This document shows, piece by piece, positions 23,861-31,950 of a stretch of DNA of 64,000 nucleotides (positions within the stretch are counted from its first letter, which is position 1; each line of letters opens with the position of its first letter). A model generated the notes under the pieces. It made no database searches. It was not told the origin of the DNA and saw only the letters and a list, made by a program, of their open reading frames with translations. The DNA is from Caldilineae bacterium (GTDB lineage Bacteria > Chloroflexota > Anaerolineae > Epilineales > Epilineaceae). The stretch covers positions 124,001-188,000 of the forward strand of contig JACKBJ010000004.1 of assembly GCA_020634625.1 (NCBI GenBank). The letters run 5' to 3'. Both the position numbers and the translations under genes were made by a program.

Positions 23861-24622
23861 GTGGGCGCTGCTCCCCTGGACGATGCCAGCTTCATCGCCG
23901 ATCATCGCACCCATCCCGACTCGGCCTTCAGCCGCGTCCTCGATCGCGGGTTCGTAGAGCTCCTGGACACGCTGGGCGACGACCGGCGCTGCGTCGCCGC
24001 CGCCCGCGTCTCCCTGCGGCGTGACCAGAAGAGCCTGGTCGACGACAGCGAAGCCCAGATGAAGCGTGACCAGGGCCTGCTGCATCGGCTGATGGCCGAT
24101 CGACACACCTCGCCTTTCGAACACGCCATCTTCCAGTTTCGGGTCCGCGCGCCGATCTTCGTCGTGCGCCAGTGGTTCCGACACCGGTTCGCCTCCTACA
24201 ACGAGGAGAGCGGTCGCTACATCAAGCTCGAAGACGAGTTCTTCCTGCCCGAGCGGCTGCGCGAGCGGGTGGGCAAGGCCATGGACTACACCTACGCCGA
24301 CATGGCCGAGCCGGAGAATGGCCAGACGCTCGACGAGATCGAGGCGCTCTACGAACAGGCTCGCGGGCTCTACGAGCGTCTGCTCGAACGAGGCGTCGCC
24401 CGCGAGCACGCCCGCATGGTGCTGCCGGTGGCCCAGTACACCACCTTCTTCTGGACCGTCAACACCCTGAGCCTGATGAACTTCCTCAACCTGCGCAACT
24501 CGCCACACGCGCAGGAGGAGATCCGCGACTACGCGGTCGTCATCGAGGATATGTTCGCCGCACACATGCCCTGGACCCACGCGGCATTTCGAGAGCACTG
24601 GGGACCCAGCGCCATCCGCTAG
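23861..24622 (+). CDS. thyX: Flavin-dependent thymidylate synthase
   Basis: Makes dTMP from dUMP using methylene-THF, NADPH and FAD. The 253-residue protein has the defining ThyX motif RHRFASYNEES (RHRX7S), preceded by HTSPFEHAIFQF and VRQWF, and ends with MNFLNLRNSPHAQEEIRDYA. I place the start at GTG 23861 because AAGGAG lies 8 nt upstream and the family normally starts near here; the open frame continues to an ATG at 23720, giving 47 extra residues of low-complexity sequence. The next gene, dcd, supplies dUTP for the same pathway. Confidence 0.93.
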   Translation: MGAAPLDDASFIADHRTHPDSAFSRVLDRGFVELLDTLGDDRRCVAAARVSLRRDQKSLVDDSEAQMKRDQGLLHRLMADRHTSPFEHAIFQFRVRAPIFVVRQWFRHRFASYNEESGRYIKLEDEFFLPERLRERVGKAMDYTYADMAEPENGQTLDEIEALYEQARGLYERLLERGVAREHARMVLPVAQYTTFFWTVNTLSLMNFLNLRNSPHAQEEIRDYAVVIEDMFAAHMPWTHAAFREHWGPSAIR

Positions 24623-24666
24623 GCGGCCGCCCGCGGCCACCACCCGCACCCGAGGACGAGGCAAGC

Positions 24667-25236
24667 ATGGTACTCAGCGACATCGAGATCCGCGAGCGCT
24701 GCCACGCGATGGGCATGATCGAGCCCTTCATCGAGCGCCAGGTCGGCGAGGGCGTGGTGTCCTATGGCCTTTCGAGCTATGGCTACGACTTCCGGGTCGC
24801 CAACGAGTTCAAGGTCTTCAGCAACGTCAACTACACCGCGGTGGATCCCAAGGCCTTCGACGAGAACGCCTTCGTCGACATCACCACCGACGACTTCTGC
24901 ATCGTCCCGCCCAACTCCTTCGCCCTGGCGCGCACCGTGGAGTACTTCCGCATCCCGCGCGACATCATCACGGTCTGCCTCGGCAAGAGCACCTACGCCC
25001 GCTGCGGCATCATCCTGAACGTCACGCCGTTCGAGCCCGGCTGGGAGGGGCACGCGACGCTGGAGATCAGCAACACCACGCCGCTGCCGGCACGCATCTA
25101 CGCCAACGAGGGCATCGGTCAGGTGCTGTTCCTGCGCGGCTCGCGCGAATGCGAGACCAGCTACAAGGACCGCAAGGGCAAGTACGACATGCAGCACGGC
25201 ATCGTCCTACCGCGCATCCTCGCCCAAGGCGGCTAG
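24667..25236 (+). CDS. dcd: dCTP deaminase
   Basis: Deaminates dCTP to dUTP, the main route to dUMP and, through ThyX, to dTMP. The 189-residue protein has the signature GKSTYARCGIILNVTPFEP and the catalytic Glu in GWEGHATLEISNTTPLP, plus YGYDFRVANEFKVF near the N-terminus. Whether it is mono- or bifunctional (with dUTPase activity) cannot be told. The ATG is preceded by GAGGACGAGG and the gene lies 44 bp after thyX. Confidence 0.95.
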   Translation: MVLSDIEIRERCHAMGMIEPFIERQVGEGVVSYGLSSYGYDFRVANEFKVFSNVNYTAVDPKAFDENAFVDITTDDFCIVPPNSFALARTVEYFRIPRDIITVCLGKSTYARCGIILNVTPFEPGWEGHATLEISNTTPLPARIYANEGIGQVLFLRGSRECETSYKDRKGKYDMQHGIVLPRILAQGG

Positions 25237-25241
25237 GCGGC

Positions 25242-26048
25242 ATGGCGCCGGCCGGTGCCCCGGGCAGCCTGCTCGCGATCGACGTCAGCAACACGCACAC
25301 CGGACTGGCGCTCTGGTCGGCTGGCGGCCTCGAGCTCGAGCCGGCCGAGCACTGGCAGATCGCGACCGAGACCGGCCGAACGCCCGACGAATACCGCATC
25401 CTCTTCGCCCAGCTGCTGGCGGCCAGCGATCGGCCGCCGGCCAGCGTCGACGCCTGCGTGCTGGCCTGCGTCGTGCCGGAAGTCACCGAGCCGCTGACCG
25501 CGGCCTGCCGCCGCCTCTTCGGTTGCGCCCCGATGACCGTCGGCCCAGGACTCCGCAGCGGCCTGCGCATCCGCACCGAGAGCCCGCGCGAGCTGGGGCC
25601 GGATCGCGTCGCCAACGCCGTCGCCGCGATCGCCCACTACGGCGCTCCGGTCATGGTGCTCGACTTCAGCACCGCCCTCACGGTCGACGTCGTGGACGCC
25701 GCGGGAGACTACGCCGGGGCGATCATCGCCCCCGGAATCGAGATCGCCGCCGAGGCGCTGGCCGAGCGCACGGCCCGGCTCCGGCGCATCGACTTGATCG
25801 CGCCGCCCACGGCCATCGCCGGCGACACCGAAGGCGCGCTACGCTCGGGCCTCGTCTTCGGGTACATCGGCCTGGTCGAGGGACTGATCGAGCGGGTACG
25901 CGGGGAGATCGGCCCCTCGCCGGCCGTCGCCACGGGCGATGCCCCCTGGTTGGCCGCGCTGCTGGCCGAGACGCATGCCTTCGACGACTACGCGCCGCTG
26001 TTGACCTTGGATGGCCTGCGCCGGATCCATGCGCTGAACCAGGTCTAG
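25242..26048 (+). CDS. coaX: Type III pantothenate kinase
   Basis: First step of coenzyme A synthesis, phosphorylating pantothenate. The 268-residue protein has the ASKHA fold motifs in order: AIDVSNTHTGLALW (usually D-x-GNT), LGPDRVANAVAA, LDFSTALTVDVV (usually DFGTATT) and GAIIAPGIEIAAEALAERTARL. Two phosphate-loop glycines are thus replaced by Ser (DVSN, DFST), which is uncommon; the catalytic Asp residues remain. It starts 5 bp after dcd. Confidence 0.87.
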   Translation: MAPAGAPGSLLAIDVSNTHTGLALWSAGGLELEPAEHWQIATETGRTPDEYRILFAQLLAASDRPPASVDACVLACVVPEVTEPLTAACRRLFGCAPMTVGPGLRSGLRIRTESPRELGPDRVANAVAAIAHYGAPVMVLDFSTALTVDVVDAAGDYAGAIIAPGIEIAAEALAERTARLRRIDLIAPPTAIAGDTEGALRSGLVFGYIGLVEGLIERVRGEIGPSPAVATGDAPWLAALLAETHAFDDYAPLLTLDGLRRIHALNQV

Positions 26049-26182
26049 CCGGAGCGACAGGCCGGCGCGACCGGCCGGCGCTTCCGGCCATCAAACCTGG
26101 GGCGCCCGCGCGGCGTTAGACTCTAAAGACGCTCTCACGGCGCCGTCGAATGGTCGCCATGCACCCAAGCGAGGATGCCCCG

Positions 26183-28126
26183 ATGATGCCGTCGACCCGC
26201 CCCCGAATCCGCCTGCTCCTCCAGCTCCTCGGACTGACCCTTACCGGCTTCGCGTTCGGGCTCCTGCTCGGCGGCCGGACCGCGCTGGCCCAGACCGATC
26301 GGCCCGGCCTGGTCACCGAGGCGCTGCAGCGGCGCTACGCCACGCGTCACCTGCTTCCCTTCACCGCTCCGGGCGGCCGGGCCGGAAGCAGCGAGGCCAG
26401 CCTGCGGGTGACCAACACCGGCTGGCACGAAACGCAGGTCCTGGTGGTGGAGCTGGCACCCGCCACCGTCCAGTGCGCGGCCGACTTCGATGCCTCGCGG
26501 GTGATCTCGGTCCACTGCGAGTCGGGTCTGGCGCGCTTCGAATCGCGCAGCATCCCGCTGTCGGGCCAGGACAGCCTGGCCCTGGTCTACAGCCTCGATC
26601 CGAGCGCCGTGGCGGATGCCTGCCAGAGCTTCGCGCCGGTGCGGCGCGGCGCCTTGAGCCTGGCGGCTTGGGAGACCAGCGTGCAACTGGCCACCCCCGG
26701 CGAGCCGCTGGCCGTGCTGGGCGAGGCGCGGGCCGATGCCGCGCTCAGCGGCCTGGCCGGCTTGACCGGCCTGCCGCTGCCCGCCGCGCAGACGGCGCGG
26801 CTGGCCGTCGTCAAGGGCCTGGCCGCGATTCCGGCAGGTGAGGGCAGGCTGCGGGTCGTCAACGCAAGCGCGGACTGCGCCACGATCGAGAACCGGATCG
26901 GCCTGCCGAGCGCCACGGACGACTGTCAGCCGGCGCGACCGACCGTCGAGGCGTTGGGCGCCTTCGGGTCGCGCGATCTGGCGCCCGGCTTCGGATCGGC
27001 CGAGATGGCCGCGCTGACCCAGCTGCGCAGCGGTCGACAGCCGAGCGATCTCCTGGCGCTCGGTTCCGGCATCGACCTGCGCACGGCCGATCTGTGGCTG
27101 CGCCAGACCGCGACGACCCTCAGCGCCGCCGAGTCGCGCATCCTCGCCTTCCCGCTCGCGATCTCGCCGGTCGAAGGCAGCACCAGCGAGCTCTGGGTCA
27201 GCAACGCCCACGTCACGGCGACGGTCCAGATCAACCTGGCGATGAGCGACGGCAACGGTCAGGTCATCCGCAACTACAACGATCCGGTGGGCCTCTGCCC
27301 GGGCGCCAGCCGGGTCTACGACATCCTCGACCTGGCCGGCGAGATCCCCCCCACCGGTCGCGGCGCCGCGGCCGAGCCCTACCTGTCGCTGCGCGTCGAA
27401 GGCACCTCGAGCCAGATCAGCGACTTCGCCCCGATCGCTGGAACGCTGATCGTGCGCCAGCCGGGCGGCGGCTTCGCCTATGGCGGCCTCAACCTGCCCT
27501 TCGAGGCCAGCGTGATCCGGCCACGCCGCGACCAGAACGATGGGTCCAACGCCATCGCCGCCGTGCTGCCCGGCCTGAAGCTGCGCTACGGCCCGGAGCG
27601 GCTGACCAGCTTCGTGGCCGTCGCCGGACTGGGCAACGTGGCCGGCGACAACGCGGTCGCGATCGACTTCTACGACACGGACGGCAACCTGGTCGTCACC
27701 AACTTCCAGCGCCCGCTGCGCCCGGTGGCCTTCTTCGACCTGACACAGGTGGTCCTGCGCGATGGCGGCGGCCAGCGCTTGCCGGACGGCTTCGTCGGCA
27801 CCGCCGTGATCCGCGGCCAGCGCAACCCGGGCGCCGCCTTCGGCGCGATCGCATTGGAGCGGCCGGCGGCCGGCGACCGCCAAGGCGCCGGCGGCGGACC
27901 GGCCGTGCACGCCTACGCCAGCCAGCTGATCCGGCTCTGGCCGGATCCGGACGCGCCGACGCCGACCGCGGGGCCGACGCGCGCCCTGCCGACGCCGACC
28001 AGCCAGACCCCTCCAGCCACCGACGAGCCGACGCCGACCGGCGAAGCCACCCGCCCGGTGGCGCCGGGGTCGATCTGGCTCCCACTGCTGATGCAGACCT
28101 GGTCCGGAGCCGCAGATCGGGGCTAG
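26183..28126 (+). CDS. Large secreted protein of unknown function with xLPxL tail
   Basis: I do not recognise this 647-residue protein. It has a signal peptide (LLLQLLGLTLTGFAFGLLLG, cleaved near ALAQ), then a series of beta-rich segments at about residues 40-165, 320-420 and 460-590 that repeat the pattern 'V.N.....V.I....DGNG', as in Ig-like repeats. The C-terminus is a Pro/Thr linker followed by SIWLPLLMQTW. The ATG at 26183 is chosen because GAGG lies 8 nt before it and the signal peptide then starts properly; in-frame ATGs at 26150 and 26159 are alternatives. A TAGACT -10-like box lies at 26117 without a clear -35. Probably a surface or matrix protein. Confidence 0.7.
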   Translation: MMPSTRPRIRLLLQLLGLTLTGFAFGLLLGGRTALAQTDRPGLVTEALQRRYATRHLLPFTAPGGRAGSSEASLRVTNTGWHETQVLVVELAPATVQCAADFDASRVISVHCESGLARFESRSIPLSGQDSLALVYSLDPSAVADACQSFAPVRRGALSLAAWETSVQLATPGEPLAVLGEARADAALSGLAGLTGLPLPAAQTARLAVVKGLAAIPAGEGRLRVVNASADCATIENRIGLPSATDDCQPARPTVEALGAFGSRDLAPGFGSAEMAALTQLRSGRQPSDLLALGSGIDLRTADLWLRQTATTLSAAESRILAFPLAISPVEGSTSELWVSNAHVTATVQINLAMSDGNGQVIRNYNDPVGLCPGASRVYDILDLAGEIPPTGRGAAAEPYLSLRVEGTSSQISDFAPIAGTLIVRQPGGGFAYGGLNLPFEASVIRPRRDQNDGSNAIAAVLPGLKLRYGPERLTSFVAVAGLGNVAGDNAVAIDFYDTDGNLVVTNFQRPLRPVAFFDLTQVVLRDGGGQRLPDGFVGTAVIRGQRNPGAAFGAIALERPAAGDRQGAGGGPAVHAYASQLIRLWPDPDAPTPTAGPTRALPTPTSQTPPATDEPTPTGEATRPVAPGSIWLPLLMQTWSGAADRG

Positions 28127-28146
28127 GCCCCCCGATCGACAGGGCC

Positions 28147-28806
28147 ATGCACCGGCTGCTCGCCAGTCTGGATCCCGCCCAGCCCGGTTTCGCAGGCCGC
28201 ATGCGACGCCTGCTGGGCGGCTGCCTCGTGCTCCTGCTCGCCGCCAGCCTGGCGATGGCGGTCGTGCTGCCTCGACGCCTGCCTCGCCTGGGCTTCTGGA
28301 CCGGTGTGCTGCAGCTGGAGCTGGGCTTGCACGGCAGCGCGGAGCGCAGCGCCAGGCGGCTGATCCAGGACGCGCCCCGGGCGAGCTACGACCCCTACCG
28401 GCTGCTGGCCGCCGCGCTGCGACGCCAGGGGCGATTCGACGCGCAGCTGGCGGTGCTCGACGAGGCCGCCCTCAGGCTGCCCGAGTCCTGGCGCGCCCAG
28501 GGGAACCGCTGCTGGTATCACAGCCTCTTCGGCGATCCGGGCAGCGTCTTGGCCGCCTGTGATCGCGCCGTTGCGCTGGCGCCTTCCGACGACAGCGCCG
28601 CCCTGACCTGGCGTGGGGTCGCCCGCTGGCTGTCCGGCGACCCCGAGGGCGCGCTGGAGGATCTGCGGGCGGCGGTGGCCCGCGGAGAGGCCGCCGGGCG
28701 GCGCGATGCCGCCCACCTTCGCGTGCGGGCCTGGCTGACCGCCCTGGAGGCAGGCCAAGACCCCTTCGATGCGGACACCCTCGACCGCGAGCGCGAGCGC
28801 TTCTGA
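28147..28806 (+). CDS. Membrane-anchored TPR protein
   Basis: A 219-residue protein with one transmembrane helix (about residues 20-42) and a tail with TPR-like helical repeats at about 75-190 (LAVLDEAALRLPESWRAQGN; VLAACDRAVALAPSDDSAAL; GALEDLRAAVARGEAAG). Such repeats bind protein partners. It follows the secreted protein gene by 20 bp and probably shares its transcript, so the two may work together at the envelope; that is inference only. Confidence 0.65.
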   Translation: MHRLLASLDPAQPGFAGRMRRLLGGCLVLLLAASLAMAVVLPRRLPRLGFWTGVLQLELGLHGSAERSARRLIQDAPRASYDPYRLLAAALRRQGRFDAQLAVLDEAALRLPESWRAQGNRCWYHSLFGDPGSVLAACDRAVALAPSDDSAALTWRGVARWLSGDPEGALEDLRAAVARGEAAGRRDAAHLRVRAWLTALEAGQDPFDADTLDRERERF

Positions 28807-28826
28807 GGTCCGGCCGAGTCGGGAGC

Positions 28827-28848
28827 GCCGAGGCCTGTCATCCTCGGC
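28827..28848. terminator. Hairpin between convergent genes
   Basis: GCCGAGG and CCTCGGC pair over 7 bp with an 8-nt loop between the TPR gene and the ABC ATPase gene, whose stops face each other. No T tract follows. Confidence 0.4.
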
Positions 28849-28867
28849 ACACCCCGGCCGTGGGGCG

Positions 28868-29767
28868 CTAGCCCGACGGTTCGCCCGTCGGCGCTTCGCC
28901 GGCGAGCATGGCGCCTCGCAGGGCGCGGCGCACCTGGTTGACGCGATCGAAGTAGGCCACATCGGTCCGCGTCTGCTCGTCGCGCGGGCGGGGCAGGTCG
29001 ATCGCGATCTCGGCCGCCAGCCGCCCGGGTCCTGGCGTGAACACGATCACGCGATCGGCCAGGAAGACCGCCTCCTCGATGTCGTGCGTCACGAAGAGCA
29101 CGGTCACCCCGGTCGCGCGCCAGAGCTCGAGCAGCTCGAGGTTGAGCCGCTCCCGGGTCAGCTCGTCCAGGCTGCCAAAGGGCTCGTCCATCAGCAGGAT
29201 GCGTGGGCGAACCACCATGGCCCGCGCGATCGCCACCCGCTGCTGCATGCCGCCCGAAAGCTGCCGCGGCTTGCGATCGGCGACGTCGGCCAGTCCGACC
29301 CGCGACAGCGACGCCATGGCCTGGGCGCGGCGTTCGGCGCGCGGCACGCCCTGAACCTGCAGGGGCAGCTCCACGTTGGCCAGCACCTTGCGCCAGCTGT
29401 ACAGCACCGGCGACTGGAAGACCATGCCGAACTCGCGCCGCCGTCGGGCCTCGGAAGGCTCGTGGCCGCAGACCCGGATCTCGCCGCCGCTCGGTGGCAG
29501 CAAGTCGCCGATCAGGCGCAGCAGGGTCGACTTGCCGGAGCCGCTCGGCCCGACGATGGCCACGAAGGCGCCGGCGGCCACGTCGAAGGAGACGCGATCG
29601 AGCGCCAGCGTGCCGCCGGGCGTATCGTCGAAGGACTTGACCAGGCCGCGCAGCGAGAGCTGCGGCGTCGCGCCCGCCGCCGTCGGGCCGACCGTCGACC
29701 CGATCGCAGCCTCCCCGGCCGGATCGCTCGGCATCGCCGAATCGGGCCTTGCCCGCCCGGCGTTCAC
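28868..29767 (-). CDS. ABC transporter ATP-binding protein, nitrate/sulfonate/taurine (TauB/SsuB) type
   Basis: ATPase subunit of an importer. The 299-residue protein has Walker A VGPSGSGKST, the Q-loop in GMVFQSPVLYSWRKVLANVE (the Trp-Arg pattern typical of NitT/TauT ATPases), the signature LSGGMQQRVAIARA, Walker B ILLMDEPFGSLDELTR and the switch His in FVTHDIEEA. The start is read as GTG 29767 with GAAGG 7 nt upstream; ATG 29734 is possible. No permease or substrate-binding gene adjoins it, so the system is split or the ATPase is shared. The N-terminal ~35 residues are disordered. Confidence 0.88.
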   Translation of the reverse strand: MNAGRARPDSAMPSDPAGEAAIGSTVGPTAAGATPQLSLRGLVKSFDDTPGGTLALDRVSFDVAAGAFVAIVGPSGSGKSTLLRLIGDLLPPSGGEIRVCGHEPSEARRRREFGMVFQSPVLYSWRKVLANVELPLQVQGVPRAERRAQAMASLSRVGLADVADRKPRQLSGGMQQRVAIARAMVVRPRILLMDEPFGSLDELTRERLNLELLELWRATGVTVLFVTHDIEEAVFLADRVIVFTPGPGRLAAEIAIDLPRPRDEQTRTDVAYFDRVNQVRRALRGAMLAGEAPTGEPSG

Positions 29768-29784
29768 GCCTCACCCTTCGGGGC

Positions 29785-29814
29785 TTGATCTCGAGCGATC
29801 CGTCGTGCTAAAAT
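29785..29814 (+). promoter_or_regulatory. Promoter of the tRNA-Ser gene
   Basis: TTGATC (29785-29790), 18-bp spacer, TAAAAT (29809-29814); predicted start near 29821, five bases before the mature 5' end. Confidence 0.65.
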
Positions 29815-29825
29815 ACGGTTTCCGT

Positions 29826-29917
29826 GGAGGGGTCGCATAGTCTGGTCTAGTGCGCGCGTCTCGAAAACGCGTAGGGGTTTACGCCTCTCGTGGGTTCGAA
29901 TCCCACCCCCTCCGCCA
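29826..29917 (+). tRNA. tRNA-Ser(CGA), CCA encoded
   Basis: The 7-bp acceptor stem GGAGGGG/CCCCTCC, anticodon stem CGCGT/ACGCG with loop CTCGAAA (anticodon CGA, codon UCG), a long class II variable arm and T-arm GTGGG-TTCGAAT-CCCAC all fold. The discriminator G at 29914 is followed by a genomic CCA. The long variable arm fits a serine tRNA. Confidence 0.96.
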
Positions 29918-29920
29918 CGA

Positions 29921-29946
29921 CGCCCGGGGCATTGCTGCCCCGGGCG
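29921..29946 (+). terminator. Rho-independent terminator after tRNA-Ser
   Basis: A perfect 10-bp GC stem (CGCCCGGGGC/GCCCCGGGCG) with a 6-nt loop is followed by TTTGCGTTG. It lies between the tRNA and the convergent secreted-protein gene ending at 29970 and may serve both. Confidence 0.8.
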
Positions 29947-29969
29947 TTTGCGTTGCCGTGCCGCATCGC

Positions 29970-31805
29970 CTAGCGCCGCTGCGTGACGATGGGCAGCTGC
30001 AGCTTCACCGTCAGCTCGCTGCGCCGGACGACCGCCGTGACCAGCTGCGGTGGATTGGGCCAGTCGCTCAGATTGCCCGCCCGGTCGCGCGCCCGCGCCC
30101 GAAAGCTGTACATGTGGCCGTACTCGCCCTCGAAGGCACGCGAGGTCGCGCTGGTGGCCATGTCCCAGTCGACCCAGGGGCCCCAGTCCTCGCGCATCTG
30201 AAGGTCGTAGCTCACGATGCCGCTCGAGCCGAGGTCCACGCCGCTCCACCGGACCACGAAGCGCGGGTTGTCGATGCTGTTCACCGGCTCGATCGAGACC
30301 ACCGGCGGCAGCCCGTCGATGAAGGTCTGGGCCTCGAAGGCCCCGTCGGCCTCGCGGTGGCCGGCGTTGTCGACGCCCATGACCCGGAACTGATAGAACT
30401 GGCCCTGCTGGGCCTGGTCGAAGCGAACGTGGTTCTCCTTGACCCCGTCCGCCAGCAAGCCCCAGGAGCCGCCGCCGATGTTGTAGTGCACGGTGTAGTA
30501 GTCGATGCCGCTGCCGAATCGGTCGGGCGCGTTGGGCAGGTCCACCCCGGTCCAGCGCAGCTCGAAGGGTCCGGGCATGTACTCGGGCAGGGGATCGATC
30601 GTCACCTGCGGTGGGTCGAAGTCGAAGTGGGTCACCGCGTCGGCCGGCGCCGCCGGCTTGACGTTGCCGGCCGGGTCGGTCGGGTAGATCGCAAACTCGT
30701 AGCGGACCCCGTTGAAGCCGATGAAGCGGCCACCGTAGCTGCGTGCCTGACCGGCCAGGAGTCCCCAGTCGGCGGTGTTGCCGCGGCCATACAAGTCGAA
30801 GTAGTCGATGCCGGTGCCCGGATCCGGATCCTCGCCCCACCAGCGCAGGGGCAGCGCCGCCTGCTGCGGGTCGCTCTCGGTCGCCTGGGTGACGTAGCGG
30901 GGCAGCGGATCCATGCCGCCTCGCGGCGCCCGGGTGTCGGTCGCGTGCTTGATGCGCAGCTCCGGCTCGTTGGACCCCTCGGACGAGTCGAAGCCGCGGT
31001 AGGAGCCGTCGCGGTCGTCGCCGTGCAGCACGATGCCGCCGTTGCAGCGGTTGTCCGTGTTCCATTCGGGCCGGCGCCACTCGACCACGGCATCGGCGAT
31101 GTCGAGGCTGTAGCGATCGCGCGTCGTGCCGACGTCGGTCCGGTCGAGCACCTCGTCGGTCCGGTCGGGAGGATCGTCCCAGGTGGGGTCGCGCTCGTCC
31201 CAGCTGTCGCGGCAGTCGGTCGTGCCTCGGAAGCGGCCGAGCTCGACCGGATAAGCGGTGATCCGGCGCTCGGGATCGTTGGCCGGGCCGGCCTCGCGCA
31301 GGTAGAGCTCGACGTCGGCCTCGGTCACGGCCTGGTTGGCCGCCAGCTCCGACATGTCGAACCAGAGATAGCTGTAGGACTTGCCGTATCCCGCCGGGCC
31401 CCCGACGTAGAGCAGCTTGAGCCGACCGAAGTTGTCACGCGCCTTGCTCTCCGACACGAAGGTGTCCTGCTCGGCCCGCAGGCGGGTCGTCTCCATCAGC
31501 GCCCGCAGACCGGTCAGCTCGGCGATCCGGTCCAGGGTATCGCGGGCCTGGTGCGACGCGAGCCGGGACGGCTGGCTCGGTGATCCGCCGATGGGAAGCC
31601 CGACCGGCTCCACGATGAAGCGGCCCAGCGAGGCATCGAAGACCGCTTCGCCCGGGCTCTGTGCCGACGACCCGCCCGGCAAGCCGGCGACCACGAGGAG
31701 CGCCGCGCCGAGGCTGGCGACCAGCCTCGGGCGGCGACGCAGAGGTTGGCCGGCCAGACCCCGGGGTCCTGACCGATGCATGCGCGAACCTTGATTCCTG
31801 CCCAT
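29970..31805 (-). CDS. Secreted protein with DNRLRE-like domain, Ig/FN3-like repeats and xLPxL-type tail
   Basis: A 611-residue exported protein. After a signal peptide (ending near residue 48) comes a DNRLRE-like jelly-roll domain at about 105-290 (AEQDTFVSESKARDNFGRLK, then SYLWFDMSE and ADVELYLREAG). Three related Ig/FN3-like segments follow at about 310-405, 405-500 and 505-595, each with a 'GIDYYTVHYNIGGGSWGLLADG' type core (quoted in part). The protein ends KLQLPIVTQRR, a variant of the xLPxL tail. The start is firm: AGGAGGT lies 6 nt before the ATG. Likely an adhesin or carbohydrate-associated surface protein; the ligand is unknown. Confidence 0.75.
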   Translation of the reverse strand: MGRNQGSRMHRSGPRGLAGQPLRRRPRLVASLGAALLVVAGLPGGSSAQSPGEAVFDASLGRFIVEPVGLPIGGSPSQPSRLASHQARDTLDRIAELTGLRALMETTRLRAEQDTFVSESKARDNFGRLKLLYVGGPAGYGKSYSYLWFDMSELAANQAVTEADVELYLREAGPANDPERRITAYPVELGRFRGTTDCRDSWDERDPTWDDPPDRTDEVLDRTDVGTTRDRYSLDIADAVVEWRRPEWNTDNRCNGGIVLHGDDRDGSYRGFDSSEGSNEPELRIKHATDTRAPRGGMDPLPRYVTQATESDPQQAALPLRWWGEDPDPGTGIDYFDLYGRGNTADWGLLAGQARSYGGRFIGFNGVRYEFAIYPTDPAGNVKPAAPADAVTHFDFDPPQVTIDPLPEYMPGPFELRWTGVDLPNAPDRFGSGIDYYTVHYNIGGGSWGLLADGVKENHVRFDQAQQGQFYQFRVMGVDNAGHREADGAFEAQTFIDGLPPVVSIEPVNSIDNPRFVVRWSGVDLGSSGIVSYDLQMREDWGPWVDWDMATSATSRAFEGEYGHMYSFRARARDRAGNLSDWPNPPQLVTAVVRRSELTVKLQLPIVTQRR

Positions 31806-31926
31806 GGATTTACCTCCTGGACTCGGCGGACGCCCGCATCCGACACAACGGACGACGGATCAGACGGATCGCTGCCTGCCGCCGCGCAAAGCGCTCCAGG
31901 CCGATCCTGGATCGCTGCGACGCAGG

Positions 31927-31942
31927 GCTCCCAAAGGGGAGC
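31927..31942 (-). terminator. Small hairpin after the vWA gene
   Basis: GCTCCC-CTTT-GGGAGC on the minus strand, 9 bp after the stop at 31951. The stem is short and there is no T tract. Confidence 0.35.
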
Positions 31943-31950
31943 GCGGTGGC

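Noticed and set aside
26049..26182. Short GGCCGG/CCGGCC hairpin after coaX as terminator
   Set aside because: Six-base GC dyads are common by chance here and no T tract follows.
29826..29917. tRNA-Ser gene as an integration site
   Set aside because: The tRNA 3' end is not duplicated nearby and no integrase gene follows.
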